A stretch of 64,000 nt of DNA from Halalkalirubrum salinum (GTDB lineage: Archaea > Halobacteriota > Halobacteria > Halobacteriales > Haloferacaceae), in assembly GCF_005543295.1 (NCBI RefSeq), contig NZ_SRSG01000058.1, positions 62,001 through 126,000 of the forward strand, in the 5' to 3' direction. Positions 37,613-45,628 of this stretch are shown here, one piece after another. The notes beneath the pieces were generated by a model that did no database searches, was not told the origin of the DNA, and was given only the letters and a program-made list of their open reading frames with translations. Positions within the stretch are counted from its first letter, which is position 1; every line of letters begins with the position of its first letter. The translations under genes and the position numbers were made by a program.

Positions 37613-40291
37613 ATGGCGGTCTCCGACGACGTTGCCTACGTTGAGCACCCGATGCTGTCGCAGTCGTTCATCGAGCGGCGACTCTATCAGATCCAGTTGG
37701 CGGGGGCGGCCCGATCGGCCCACACCCTCGTCTGTCTGCCCACCGGGCTCGGCAAAACCACGGTGAGCCTGCTTGTGACCGCAACGCGGCTCGATGAAGT
37801 TGGTGGCAAGGCGCTGTTTCTCGCGCCGACAAAGCCGCTCGTCCAACAGCACGCGGAGTTCTACCGCGAGGCGCTGTCAATTCCCGACGAGGAGATCGTC
37901 GTGTTCACTGGTGACGTCCGCCCGGACGATCGTGCGGCGCTATGGGAGGACGCTCGTATTGTGATTGCGACCCCGCAGGTCGTCGAGAACGACCTCGTCG
38001 GCAATCGGATCAGTCTCCGCTCGGTGACACACCTCACCTTCGACGAGTGCCACCGCGGCACCGGCGAGTACGCGTACGTCTACATCGCCGAACGGTACCA
38101 CGCTGACGCCGCAGACCCGCTCGTGACTGGCATGAGCGCCTCGCCGGGCGGTGATAAAGAGGACATCCTGACGGTGTGTGCGAACCTCGGGCTCGATCGC
38201 GTCGAGGTCATGTCCGAAGAGGACGCTGACGTCGCCGAGTACACCCACGACACCGAGGTCGAGTGGAAACGGATCGACCTCCCCGAGGAACTGCTTGAGA
38301 TCCGCGATCTACTCAACGAGGTGATCAAAGACCGGTTGGGGTCGCTGAAGGAACTCGGCGTGACGAACCGCACGTCGCCGGATATCTCCCAAAAGCAGCT
38401 CAACACGATCGGCGGGAAACTCCGGCGGCTGATGGACAACGACAAATCCGAGGGATATCAGGGCATGTCGATCCACGCGGAGGTAATGAAGCTGCGGCGG
38501 GCGGTCGAACTGGTCGAAACCCAGAGTGTCGAATCTCTCCGACGGTACTTCGAGCGCCAGCGAAACGCCGCTCGCTCCTCGGGTGCCTCGAAGGCTAGCC
38601 AGCGGCTCGTCGCCGAGCCGAACGTTCGGAAGGCGATGCGGAAGGCCGACACCTACGACAAACTGCACCCGAAGTTCGCCCAGACTCGCATCCTGCTCGC
38701 GGAAACACTCGGGATCGACGGCGGCGATCGCGTCATCGTCTTCACCGAGTCCAGAGACACCGCCGAAGCGCTGACCGACTTCCTCGCCGAAAGCTTCCAC
38801 GTCCGGCGGTTTGTCGGGCAAGGAAACAAAGAGGGCTCGCCGGGTATGAGCCAAAAAGACCAACAGGAGACGCTTGATGCCTTCCGCGCCGGCGAGTTTG
38901 AGGTACTTGTCTCGACGTCGGTCGCCGAGGAGGGGTTGGACGTTCCGGAGGTCGATCTGGTGTTGTTCTACGAGCCGGTGCCGACAGCGATCCGATCGAT
39001 CCAGCGAAAGGGCCGGACTGGCCGTCAGGAGGAGGGTCGCGTGGTCGTGCTCATGGCCGAAGATACCCGCGACGAGGCGTACTTTTGGATCTCTCGCCGC
39101 AAAGAAAAGCAGATGGAGTCCGAGCTCCGCGAACTCAAATCGATCGCCGATGACGTCGAGGCGGAACTCGACGCTGGCGAGCAGTCGGGGCTCGATGCCT
39201 TCGAGGGCTCTGCTGGCGCTGGGACAGCCCGAAACGGCAGCGATCGCGGCGACGATCAGGCTGGTGACGATCGAGGCAACGATCCGGTTGGCGACGCTCA
39301 CGGCGACGATCGATCGTCGGCGTCGAACGGCCAGCACTCGGCTGCAGCAGACACCTCCCAGCCACCGGAATCAGAGAGCCGTCAACCGACAGAGTCAGCG
39401 AACCGCCAGCCGGGACTGACCGACTTTGGTACTCCGAGTGCAGATTCTGATTCTGCGGAGGCCGATCGCGATGGCCCTGATGAGAACGTTGGTGACGGCT
39501 CCGATCGAGGGGCTGGTGACGCTTCCACTGAAGAAGCCGGCGACAGTGCTGATGGAGACACTGCAGACGGAATCGTCGCAACTGCTCGCGCCGCCGACGG
39601 CGTCGAGATCGTGATCGACCAGCGCGAACTCGAGTCGACGATCGCCCGTGACCTCTCGACGCGCGAAGGCATCCTCACTCGACTGGAGACGCTTGCGGTC
39701 GGCGACTACGTCCTCTCGGACCGCGTTGCGGTCGAACGAAAATCGGTCGCAGACTTCCTCGACACGCTCACCGGCGGCGATCGCTCCATGTTCGAGCAGA
39801 TCGGCGACCTTTCGCGCAACTACGCGCGGCCGGTCGTAATCATCGAGGGTGAGGACCTCTACGGCGAGCGCAACGTCCACCCGAACGCGATCCGGGGGGC
39901 GATCGCGAGCCTCGCAGTCGACTACGGCGCGAGCGTCCTGCGAACGACCGATCAGGGAGATACCGCCGAACTGCTGGAGACGATCGCTCGCCGCGAGCAG
40001 GAAACCCGCGATCGATCGGTCCAGGTTCACGGCGAGAAGGCCGCAAAGACCCTCGCCGAACAACAGGAGTACGTCGTCTCCTCGATCGCCGACATCGGGC
40101 CGGTCACCGCTGAAGCACTCTTGACGGCGTTCCAGACGGTCGAGGCGGTGATGACCGCCCGCAAAGACGATCTACTCGAGGTGTCGGGGGTCGGTGAGGT
40201 GACCGCCGATCGAATCCGTGAGGTCGTCGGCTCCGAGTACGGGTCGACATCGGAGCATCCCGATCACGCTGACTCGGAGCGATCGGCGTAG
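37613..40291 (+). CDS. hef: Hef helicase-nuclease (XPF/FANCM homologue)
   Basis: 892 aa. An SF2 helicase covers about 1-500: Walker A PTGLGKTT near 47, DECH box at 143-146 and motif VI RSIQRKGRTGRQ. A disordered, Asp/Ser-rich linker follows (about 520-650), then an ERCC4 nuclease with VERKS at 706-710, and two helix-hairpin-helix motifs (about 825-880). Hef processes stalled forks and is vital in some haloarchaea lacking Hjc. It has the full architecture. Confidence 0.95.
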   Translation: MAVSDDVAYVEHPMLSQSFIERRLYQIQLAGAARSAHTLVCLPTGLGKTTVSLLVTATRLDEVGGKALFLAPTKPLVQQHAEFYREALSIPDEEIVVFTGDVRPDDRAALWEDARIVIATPQVVENDLVGNRISLRSVTHLTFDECHRGTGEYAYVYIAERYHADAADPLVTGMSASPGGDKEDILTVCANLGLDRVEVMSEEDADVAEYTHDTEVEWKRIDLPEELLEIRDLLNEVIKDRLGSLKELGVTNRTSPDISQKQLNTIGGKLRRLMDNDKSEGYQGMSIHAEVMKLRRAVELVETQSVESLRRYFERQRNAARSSGASKASQRLVAEPNVRKAMRKADTYDKLHPKFAQTRILLAETLGIDGGDRVIVFTESRDTAEALTDFLAESFHVRRFVGQGNKEGSPGMSQKDQQETLDAFRAGEFEVLVSTSVAEEGLDVPEVDLVLFYEPVPTAIRSIQRKGRTGRQEEGRVVVLMAEDTRDEAYFWISRRKEKQMESELRELKSIADDVEAELDAGEQSGLDAFEGSAGAGTARNGSDRGDDQAGDDRGNDPVGDAHGDDRSSASNGQHSAAADTSQPPESESRQPTESANRQPGLTDFGTPSADSDSAEADRDGPDENVGDGSDRGAGDASTEEAGDSADGDTADGIVATARAADGVEIVIDQRELESTIARDLSTREGILTRLETLAVGDYVLSDRVAVERKSVADFLDTLTGGDRSMFEQIGDLSRNYARPVVIIEGEDLYGERNVHPNAIRGAIASLAVDYGASVLRTTDQGDTAELLETIARREQETRDRSVQVHGEKAAKTLAEQQEYVVSSIADIGPVTAEALLTAFQTVEAVMTARKDDLLEVSGVGEVTADRIREVVGSEYGSTSEHPDHADSERSA

Positions 40292-40330
40292 GCTGACTCG
40301 GAGCGATCGGCGTAGGCTGACTCGGAGCGG
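40268..40330. repeat. 24-bp tandem repeat across the hef stop codon
   Basis: A 24-bp unit starting GCTGACTCGGAGCGATCGG occurs at 40268-40291 and 40292-40315, and 15 bases of it at 40316-40330. The first copy encodes the last residues of Hef (ADSERSA, stop); later copies follow the stop codon. Confidence 0.8.
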
Positions 40331-40442
40331 ACGAATTAATCTGACCCGTAGCGATCGATTCGTCTCGCCGATCGCGAAACAAGACTGCGCGGCCCACGCC
40401 GGACCGGATCGGCTTTTTGTCTGTTCGACCCCAATAGGGAGT

Positions 40443-40943
40443 ATGTCCGCTGATATCTCCGCCGAGTCGCTCGCCTTCCAACTCCCAAACGGCGGCCCCG
40501 GCCCCGACCCGCTCTCGCTGACCGATCTGGACGCCGACTTCGCCGTCTTGTTGTTCCAGCGCGATCACTTCTGTGGGAACTGCCGAAAGCAGGTCCAGGC
40601 GATCGCCGAGCAGTACGACGAGTTCGAAGCCCGAAACGCCGAGGTGCTCTCGATCCTCCCCGAAACGAAAGACCGGGCCGCAGAGTGGGCTGAGACGTAC
40701 GACCTCCCGTTTCCTGTTCTTGCTGACGAGGATACGTCTGTTTCGGATCGCTACGACCAGCCTGTCCGGTTCGGGATTCTCGGGAACCTCCACGACCTGA
40801 TCGGTCGAATGCCACAGGCGATCGTCGTCGACCTCCGCACGGCGCCGCGGGTCATCTACACCCACGTGGGGACCGCGCCGGCCGATCGGCCGAGCATCGA
40901 CGGGCTCCTCGCCGAAATCGACACTGCCCGCGGCGATCAATAA
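40443..40943 (+). CDS. peroxiredoxin/redoxin-domain protein
   Basis: 166 aa thioredoxin-fold protein. A CxxC (HFCGNCRKQV) sits at about 42-45, where AhpC/TSA enzymes have their peroxidatic Cys; the partner residues around LPETKDRAAEWAETYDLPFP fit the family. The start is ATG 40443. It is probably a thiol peroxidase or disulphide reductase in the cytoplasm; which one cannot be decided. A GNAT gene follows after 5 nt. Confidence 0.8.
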   Translation: MSADISAESLAFQLPNGGPGPDPLSLTDLDADFAVLLFQRDHFCGNCRKQVQAIAEQYDEFEARNAEVLSILPETKDRAAEWAETYDLPFPVLADEDTSVSDRYDQPVRFGILGNLHDLIGRMPQAIVVDLRTAPRVIYTHVGTAPADRPSIDGLLAEIDTARGDQ

Positions 40944-40948
40944 CGCCC

Positions 40949-41383
40949 GTGTCGCGACCCGTCTCCATCCGGCCGGCCGCCGAAGACGAAGCGATCGACG
41001 TGATCCGGCTGTTCGAGGGCGCGCTCTTGACGGTTGACTTCGACACCCTCCGGGATGCGATCGCCCACGGTGCGGTATTTGTTGCAGTCCGTGCCGAGCG
41101 CGTCGTCGGTGCAGTGTCTCTCGACCTCGACCGTGATCCGGCGCACGTCGAGGCGATCGCGGTCCACCCTTCACACCGCCGTGACGGGATCGGGAGTCAG
41201 CTCCTTGCGCATGCAGCGAGTCGCGACGGCGCGATCACTGCCGCGTTCGATTCTGAACTGCGGCCATTTTACGAGTCGATCGGATTTACGATCGAACCGC
41301 TACCGGGTGCGGCCAACACAGACGGCCCAGCCAATGCGGACGACGCGGACGATCGGCTGTTCGGCCGCCTCTCACGCCCGTAA
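40949..41383 (+). CDS. GNAT N-acetyltransferase
   Basis: 144 aa from GTG 40949. The acetyl-CoA loop is HPSHRRDGIGSQLL (R/Q-x2-G-x-G/A type) and the end has FYESIGF, typical of GNAT fold strand 6-7. Substrate unknown. Its stop is immediately followed by the last base of the convergent MBL gene. Confidence 0.85.
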   Translation: MSRPVSIRPAAEDEAIDVIRLFEGALLTVDFDTLRDAIAHGAVFVAVRAERVVGAVSLDLDRDPAHVEAIAVHPSHRRDGIGSQLLAHAASRDGAITAAFDSELRPFYESIGFTIEPLPGAANTDGPANADDADDRLFGRLSRP

Positions 41384-42529
41384 TCAGTCCACGGCAACTG
41401 CACAGTTGTTCGGTCCGAGTTCTACCTCAAAAGCGTCCTCGTCGGTCAGTGATTCTTGGCCGAGATTGGCCGCAACAATTCGTTCGTGGTTCGCTGGCGG
41501 CTCGCCGATCGAGTCGACAATCCGATTGACGAACGCGGTCCGTTCCTCCGAGAACGCCGCCAGTCGATCGCGGAGTTCGCCCAACGGTGCGGTGTACACG
41601 CCGTCGGCATCCGGCCGTCGTCCGGGCGGGACGTGCCCCGGCGCGACGACGGTGTCGTCGGGCAGGCTCGCGAGGCGATCGGTCAGGGTGTCGTATAGCT
41701 CGCCGGCCAGCTCTTCGGCTGCCGCTGTGCCGAACTGTAGGTCCGGTCGGGGGACGCCGTCCAAAAAGAGCGAATCACCCGAAAGCAGCGTCCCGTCGAC
41801 GACGAGTGATACAGCATCGGTCGTGTGTCCCGGCGTTGCGAGCACCTCGACGTCCGCGTCACCGATCGCGATCGTCTCTCTGTCTCCGATCGTGTCGGCC
41901 TCGAAGGCAAGCCCGCGGTCTGTCGCGCCAGCGGGGACGATCGGTGTCGCGTTGGTTGCGGCCGCCAGCTCTCGAACACCGCTCACGTGGTCTGCGTGGA
42001 CGTGGGTGTCGAGCACGTGAGTAATCTCTGCGTCGAGTGCCGCCACGTCCGCCGCGTAGCGATCGACGAACGCGCGCAGGGGATCGACAACGAGTGCATC
42101 TCCACCCGAAACCACGGCGTACGCGAGACAGCCACTTGCCGGCCGATGGTACTGGAGCACGGTCGGGTCCTCGGCGATCGTCGTCGAGAGGTAAACCCGC
42201 GCCCATCCCTCCATGCCGCCGGCGAGATTCTGGGCATCAATACCCGCCGCTCGGAGATCGGCTGTGACCTCGGCGCTTTCCTCACCGCGCGGACAGACGA
42301 CGACGTACGACTGCTCAGGATCGACCAGCGACGCTACCTCGTCGTTCACCCGCGCACTCAGAAACCGCATATACGGCACTTCAGTCGTCGACACGCGCTC
42401 GCCGTCGATCTGCCAGGCGTTGATCTCCTCGCGGTTCCGCACGTCGAGCAGTTCGACGGGCTCGCCAGCTTCGAGCCGCTCCCACAACGCCTCAGGTGTA
42501 ATCGCCTGGTCGTTCCCGTCCTGTGTCAT
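41384..42529 (-). CDS. rhodanese-MBL fusion hydrolase
   Basis: 381 aa from ATG 42529, led by a strong GGAGG (AGGAGGGT, about 42530-42537). Residues 10-115 are a rhodanese domain with Cys loop VVCPRGEES; from about 125 a metallo-beta-lactamase domain has THVHADHVSG, a later ATPGHT and SGDSLF. Such fusions act as persulphide dioxygenases or related sulphur enzymes (ETHE1-like), which oxidise glutathione-type persulphides; the low-molecular thiol in haloarchaea differs, so the substrate is inferred. Confidence 0.85.
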   Translation of the reverse strand: MTQDGNDQAITPEALWERLEAGEPVELLDVRNREEINAWQIDGERVSTTEVPYMRFLSARVNDEVASLVDPEQSYVVVCPRGEESAEVTADLRAAGIDAQNLAGGMEGWARVYLSTTIAEDPTVLQYHRPASGCLAYAVVSGGDALVVDPLRAFVDRYAADVAALDAEITHVLDTHVHADHVSGVRELAAATNATPIVPAGATDRGLAFEADTIGDRETIAIGDADVEVLATPGHTTDAVSLVVDGTLLSGDSLFLDGVPRPDLQFGTAAAEELAGELYDTLTDRLASLPDDTVVAPGHVPPGRRPDADGVYTAPLGELRDRLAAFSEERTAFVNRIVDSIGEPPANHERIVAANLGQESLTDEDAFEVELGPNNCAVAVD

Positions 42530-42684
42530 ACCCTCCTGTACGCGATCGACAGCCTTGAATTGCGGTCTCGATCGCGGTCGGTCCCGACCGGTCATTGATC
42601 GATCGTCGATCGCCGCACTCGCTGTTTTTGTGTTGACATCCAGATCGCCGGCACTGTTGAGTACGTCCCCCACAAAGTGGCAGT

Positions 42685-43305
42685 ATGGACGGCAGTGACC
42701 TCCTCGATCGGATTGAAACCGCCTACGCAACCGAACTCGATCGCCTCGGCTCCGAAAAGGCACTCATCGCGACGACGCACGCCGCGCTCGATCGCGACAC
42801 GGTGCTCGAAACCGCCGCGATGGCAGAGCGCCGCGCGGCGGACACCTTTGAGCAGTGGGCTGACGACGAATCGGTCGATCGCGTCGCGACGGCGTTTGCT
42901 GACGTCGCCGCACAGGAATGCAACCACTACGAGCGGATTGTGGAGTTGGGCTCTGTCGACGTCGACGATCCAGCGCCGGACGGGCTCCACGAGTACCTGC
43001 GATCGCTCGAGTCGACTGACGAGCGAATCGCTGCCGGCCTCCTCGCGCGGCCGCTTGCGTCGTCGCGATCGCTGCTGCAGGTCATCAATTTCTTCGTGAA
43101 CGAGGCCGATCGCGCTGGGGCAGCGACGTTCCGGGAACTGCGATCGGAGACCACTGAGCAGGTCGATCGCGGTGTTGAGCTGCTCGATTCGATCGAGGTT
43201 ACTGATGAAGCTGAGGCAGCCGCTGGTGAGGCGATCTCGATCGTCTACGGCGAATATGTTGCGGCGCTTGAGGGAATGGGGATCGATCCGAAGCCGGTGT
43301 GTTAA
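42685..43305 (+). CDS. ferritin-like (rubrerythrin-like) helical protein
   Basis: 206 aa, almost all helical. Glu-rich helices with metal-ligand-like spacing are seen: AMAERRAADTFEQWAD and VAAQECNHYERIVEL (E-x2-H), plus later ETTEQVDRG. This fits a four-helix ferritin-like bundle, though the C-terminal ligands are less clear. It could store or oxidise iron or handle peroxide. It is the last core-like gene before the island. Confidence 0.55.
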   Translation: MDGSDLLDRIETAYATELDRLGSEKALIATTHAALDRDTVLETAAMAERRAADTFEQWADDESVDRVATAFADVAAQECNHYERIVELGSVDVDDPAPDGLHEYLRSLESTDERIAAGLLARPLASSRSLLQVINFFVNEADRAGAATFRELRSETTEQVDRGVELLDSIEVTDEAEAAAGEAISIVYGEYVAALEGMGIDPKPVC

Positions 43306-43458
43306 CGGTTCAACGGATTTTCAACTGTCCTTGATATCGTCCCTCCTCGTAATTCAACAAGGCCGGTGGCCATCTCGCCGAACCGCAGGCGTGTCACGAT
43401 CCACTCATCTCGCATCTGGATACATCTTTTTCCTCGCAAAAAGATAGCTACCAATAAG

Positions 43459-43476
43459 ATCTAATATAATCTAATA
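43459..43476 (+). promoter_or_regulatory. direct repeats before the wHTH/MazF operon
   Basis: ATCTAATA occurs at 43459-43466 and 43469-43476, one helical turn apart, 15-32 nt before the ATG at 43491, in AT-rich DNA. They overlap where the TATA box must lie, so they could serve as autoregulatory operator. Confidence 0.45.
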
Positions 43477-43490
43477 CAAACTGATACACA

Positions 43491-43886
43491 ATGCCGATCA
43501 CAGAGGACGAGTTTCGGACGATCGATGAGAACACCTCCGTCATCGACCTCACATCCGACACGACGCAGGGGCGGATCTATCGGTTCCTCCTCGAGAATGC
43601 CGACAAGGCGTTCCGACAGCGCGAGATCGTCGACCACGTCGACGTGCCTCGGGGAAGCGTCGGGCCGACCCTCAAGCGCTTCGAACGACGCGGACTGGTC
43701 GAACACCGCGGCCACTACTGGAAGATTTCCGATGCTGAACACGCCACGGCCTCTGCCGGACTGCTCGGTGCCGCAACGGCAGACGAGATCGACGGCGGCT
43801 TTTCAGACGAACAGATCGACGAGTGGATGGAAACCGCGGTCGATCCGATCGATGGACGCGACGAGGACGGCGGTGGGGAAGCGTAG
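43491..43886 (+). CDS. winged-helix antitoxin-like regulator
   Basis: 131 aa. MarR-like winged helix at about 22-85 (FRQREIVDHVDVPRGSVGPT is the DNA-reading part), then an acidic tail (about 95-131) that could wrap the toxin. The MazF/PemK gene follows after 3 nt. Usual MazE antitoxins have an AbrB fold; here a winged helix takes this place, a known exchange in toxin-antitoxin pairs. Antitoxin role inferred from the order. Confidence 0.75.
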   Translation: MPITEDEFRTIDENTSVIDLTSDTTQGRIYRFLLENADKAFRQREIVDHVDVPRGSVGPTLKRFERRGLVEHRGHYWKISDAEHATASAGLLGAATADEIDGGFSDEQIDEWMETAVDPIDGRDEDGGGEA

Positions 43887-43889
43887 ACG

Positions 43890-44237
43890 ATGGCTGAGCG
43901 AGGCGCAGTTGTGTGGGCTCCCGACCCGTTCAAGTCGGGCGGCGGGAACCCACGACCGTGGGTGGTCGTGTCGACTGATCGACTTCCATATTCCGATGAA
44001 GAATCCATTGCGGTCGCGTTTACCACGCAGTCACATCATCAGGGAAGTTTTGCCGTACCGAGCGATGCGTGGATTCGGGGCGACCCCCGGACGCAAAGTT
44101 ATGTCCTACCGTGGTCGGTAGCGACACTGAAAGACGAAACCCACATCACGGGGATTCAGGGTGCGGTCACCGACGAGTTCGCGGGCCGTGTCACGACAGC
44201 TCTCCTTTCGTATCTTGATCCGTCTGCAGTCGAGTAG
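43890..44237 (+). CDS. PemK/MazF family toxin
   Basis: 115 aa of the MazF/CcdB fold. The start has GAVVWAPDPFKSGGGNPRPWVVVS, here only its signature NPRPWVVVS is decisive; the later SYVLPWSVATLKD strand and the GAVTDE end fit too. Such proteins cut mRNA at short sequences. It is coupled to the wHTH gene. Active-site Arg and Ser/Thr residues seem present, so it may be active. Confidence 0.82.
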   Translation: MAERGAVVWAPDPFKSGGGNPRPWVVVSTDRLPYSDEESIAVAFTTQSHHQGSFAVPSDAWIRGDPRTQSYVLPWSVATLKDETHITGIQGAVTDEFAGRVTTALLSYLDPSAVE

Positions 44238-44278
44238 TCGAACGCCAGATCAGCACCGAATACACCATGACACAAAGA

Positions 44279-44315
44279 TAGCAGAACCCCACGACTTCAG
44301 TCGTGGGAGAAAGTC
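44279..44315 (+). mobile_element. IS200/IS605-type end hairpin 1
   Basis: CCCACGAC-TTCA-GTCGTGGG (44288-44307) is a perfect 8-bp stem with a 4-nt loop, preceded by GCAGAAC and followed by AGAAAGTCACC. It is the classical haloarchaeal IS605-family end hairpin, without any transposase. Confidence 0.6.
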
Positions 44316-44373
44316 ACCGAGAAGTCGATCGTCGATACGAATTGTCGTGTCGGGTGAGACAAAGACCAATTTA

Positions 44374-44423
44374 ACAGTGGTAGCGAGGGGAAAGCCCACC
44401 GGCTTAAGCCGTGTGGTGAATGT
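44374..44423 (+). mobile_element. IS200/IS605-type end hairpin 2
   Basis: ACAGTGGTAGCGAGGGGAAA then an imperfect stem CCACCGGC-TTAA-GCCGTGTGG, ending at the vapC1 stop codon. The lead is the same as at 26220-26239 apart from one base, so both come from the same family of element. No tnpA/tnpB near. Confidence 0.6.
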
Positions 44424-44911
44424 TAGTTGCCAAACTCTCGGAGTTTCTTCTGGACCTGCGAGTAGACTTTCGGATGCAGGTTCATTCCCTCGTTCACGAG
44501 ATCGTACAGAAGGTTGGTGGCCGCATCTGCCGTCAGATCTCCTGCTTTGGTACAACTGAGCAATAGCGTTGTCACCCACCAGCACTCGACGCCGTGGCTC
44601 CGGGCGACCTCGATCAGCGCCTTGTCGTTGGCGAGGAGGATTTCCTCGTCGTCCGCCGCCAGGAGAATCACCGACGCGTCGGCTACTGCGATTCCCTCCA
44701 TTGACGCCACCTCGTCGGCACGGACTGGCGTGTCGTGAACAGCCACGTCCGTCAAAAACTCGTCGAGTGCGGCGGTACCACGCTTCCCCTCGGTGAGGAC
44801 TTCTTCCCGGACCTCCTCGGTCGTTCGAACGTCATCGAAGGCGGTCGAGATGAGGTCGAGTTGGCCGACCCACGCGAGTGGAATCAGCGCAGAGGAATCG
44901 ACGACAACCAT
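44423..44911 (-). CDS. vapC: VapC toxin, PIN-domain ribonuclease (copy 1)
   Basis: 162 aa PIN domain. Acidic residues: D5 (VVVDSSALIPLAW), E38/E39 (VREEVL), D79 region (VADASVILLA) and later EILLANDKALIEVA. The helical C-terminal extension (LTADAATNLLYDLVNEGMNL) is shared with copy 2. It cleaves RNA, often tRNA, if not held by VapB. About 19 of 162 residues differ from copy 2 (51354-51842). Its antitoxin gene overlaps by one base but has lost the normal start codon. Confidence 0.88.
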   Translation of the reverse strand: MVVVDSSALIPLAWVGQLDLISTAFDDVRTTEEVREEVLTEGKRGTAALDEFLTDVAVHDTPVRADEVASMEGIAVADASVILLAADDEEILLANDKALIEVARSHGVECWWVTTLLLSCTKAGDLTADAATNLLYDLVNEGMNLHPKVYSQVQKKLREFGN

Positions 44912-45138
44912 CAGATTCGATCGAGATCCCGTTCGAGATCGTCAGTTGTGTACCCCACGTCGATCCCTTCCGCAGCGGCGAGCGTCAGCATCTCGACGTA
45001 TGAGATCTCTGCCAACTCGGCCGCCTTCCGTACCGTCACAGCGTGATCCCGGAGTCGATCGAGTGCTCGCTCCTTGCGCCAATCTTCGAGCCCCTGTCGG
45101 ATGAGACGACGAAGGACTTCCGAGCGATCGGCGCTCAT
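44911..45138 (-). CDS. vapB: VapB antitoxin copy 1, start codon lost
   Basis: The homologue at 51842-52135 begins MKTVTTRIPEDDEEALAEL; here the same codons are present and in frame (up to 45201), but the ATG is ATA (45202-45204). The first usable ATG (45138) gives 75 aa and removes the beta strand of the ribbon-helix-helix. The rest, SEVLRRLIRQGLEDWRKE and the toxin-binding tail SYVEMLTLAAAEGIDVGYT, is intact. The truncated protein could bind VapC yet not DNA, or rare ATA initiation could occur. Confidence 0.75.
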   Translation of the reverse strand: MSADRSEVLRRLIRQGLEDWRKERALDRLRDHAVTVRKAAELAEISYVEMLTLAAAEGIDVGYTTDDLERDLDRI

Positions 45139-45201
45139 CTCCGCCTCAAGTTCGGCGAGCGCTTCCTCGTCGTCTTCTGGGATGCGCGTGGTGACTGTCT
45201 T

Positions 45202-45229
45202 TATCGTTACAATCTATTACGTTACGATA
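45202..45229. promoter_or_regulatory. palindromic operator before vapBC1
   Basis: Arms TATCGTTAC (45202-45210) and GTTACGATA (45221-45229) pair with one mismatch. The right arm is kept at vapBC2 (52152-52160) and the left partly (52133-52141). The left arm covers the mutated start codon of vapB1. Confidence 0.5.
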
Positions 45230-45475
45230 CGTGTTAGATGTAATGGATGGCCGAGACATCATGCGACATGGGATCTCCGGCCGAGTAACGCCAGTCCTAT
45301 CCGATGTCCCTTTCGGTTTCGACGGCATCTCTTCGCGTATGAACGGCTATTCGCGGGCAGTGAACGAACACGGATTATGTGCGATGATCGGTGACCCGGC
45401 AACTGAACGGCGTGGGCGAGGCCACTCACTGGCAGTGTCCCCACGGGCGATGTCACACAATTTGGAGACGCACAC

Positions 45476-45535
45476 ATGACACGACGCGATCACTACTACA
45501 ACTATTCGTCCCGATCTGTTGTGCCTACTAACTGA
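45476..45535 (+). repeat. short peptide repeat A, rlmE-like start
   Basis: ATG-initiated frame of 19 codons, peptide MTRRDHYYNYSSRSVVPTN. Bases 45485-45502 are identical to 58058-58075 in rlmE (codons for RDHYYN); the following 28 bases are shared, with two differences, with repeat C at 54717-54744. It looks like a junction scar and may not be a gene. Confidence 0.6.
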
Positions 45536-45614
45536 TACTGCCGGCTGTAAGTTCGCAAAGATATTCGCCACTCCGGGATGCCGAATTCTGTCTCACTGTT
45601 ACAGCCGGTAGTAT
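45535..45614. repeat. 80-bp inverted-repeat element
   Basis: Arms ATACTGCCGGCTGTAA (45535-45550) and TTACAGCCGGTAGTAT (45599-45614) are inverted copies with one mismatch, around a 48-nt centre. It could be a tiny MITE or a stem-loop terminator of the PIN-like gene ending at 45629. No clear target duplication is seen. Confidence 0.55.
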
Positions 45615-45628
45615 GAGCGCCGTCGAAC

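Larger units (their letters stand above)
45205..45628. other. 424-nt gap with repeats
   Basis: It holds the vapBC1 promoter, a peptide-coding repeat (45476-45535) and a long inverted repeat (45535-45614). An 82-codon frame (45231-45479) has no recognisable features and I do not call it. Confidence 0.5.

Noticed and set aside
38309-39337. 342-codon - strand frame inside hef
   Set aside because: Shadow of the helicase: composition is unlike real neighbours and no start or motif is supported.
40104-41174. 356-codon - strand frame across hef end, redoxin and GNAT genes
   Set aside because: It overlaps three well-supported genes and is rich in Arg/Pro/Ser, as expected for a non-coding frame.
43306-43490. 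tRNA or attachment site at the left edge of the island
   Set aside because: I looked for a T-loop and acceptor stem and found none; no tRNA gene is visible at either edge.
45231-45479. 82-codon frame between vapB1 and repeat A
   Set aside because: No recognisable domain, and it ends inside the repeat; could be a relic but I cannot support a gene.
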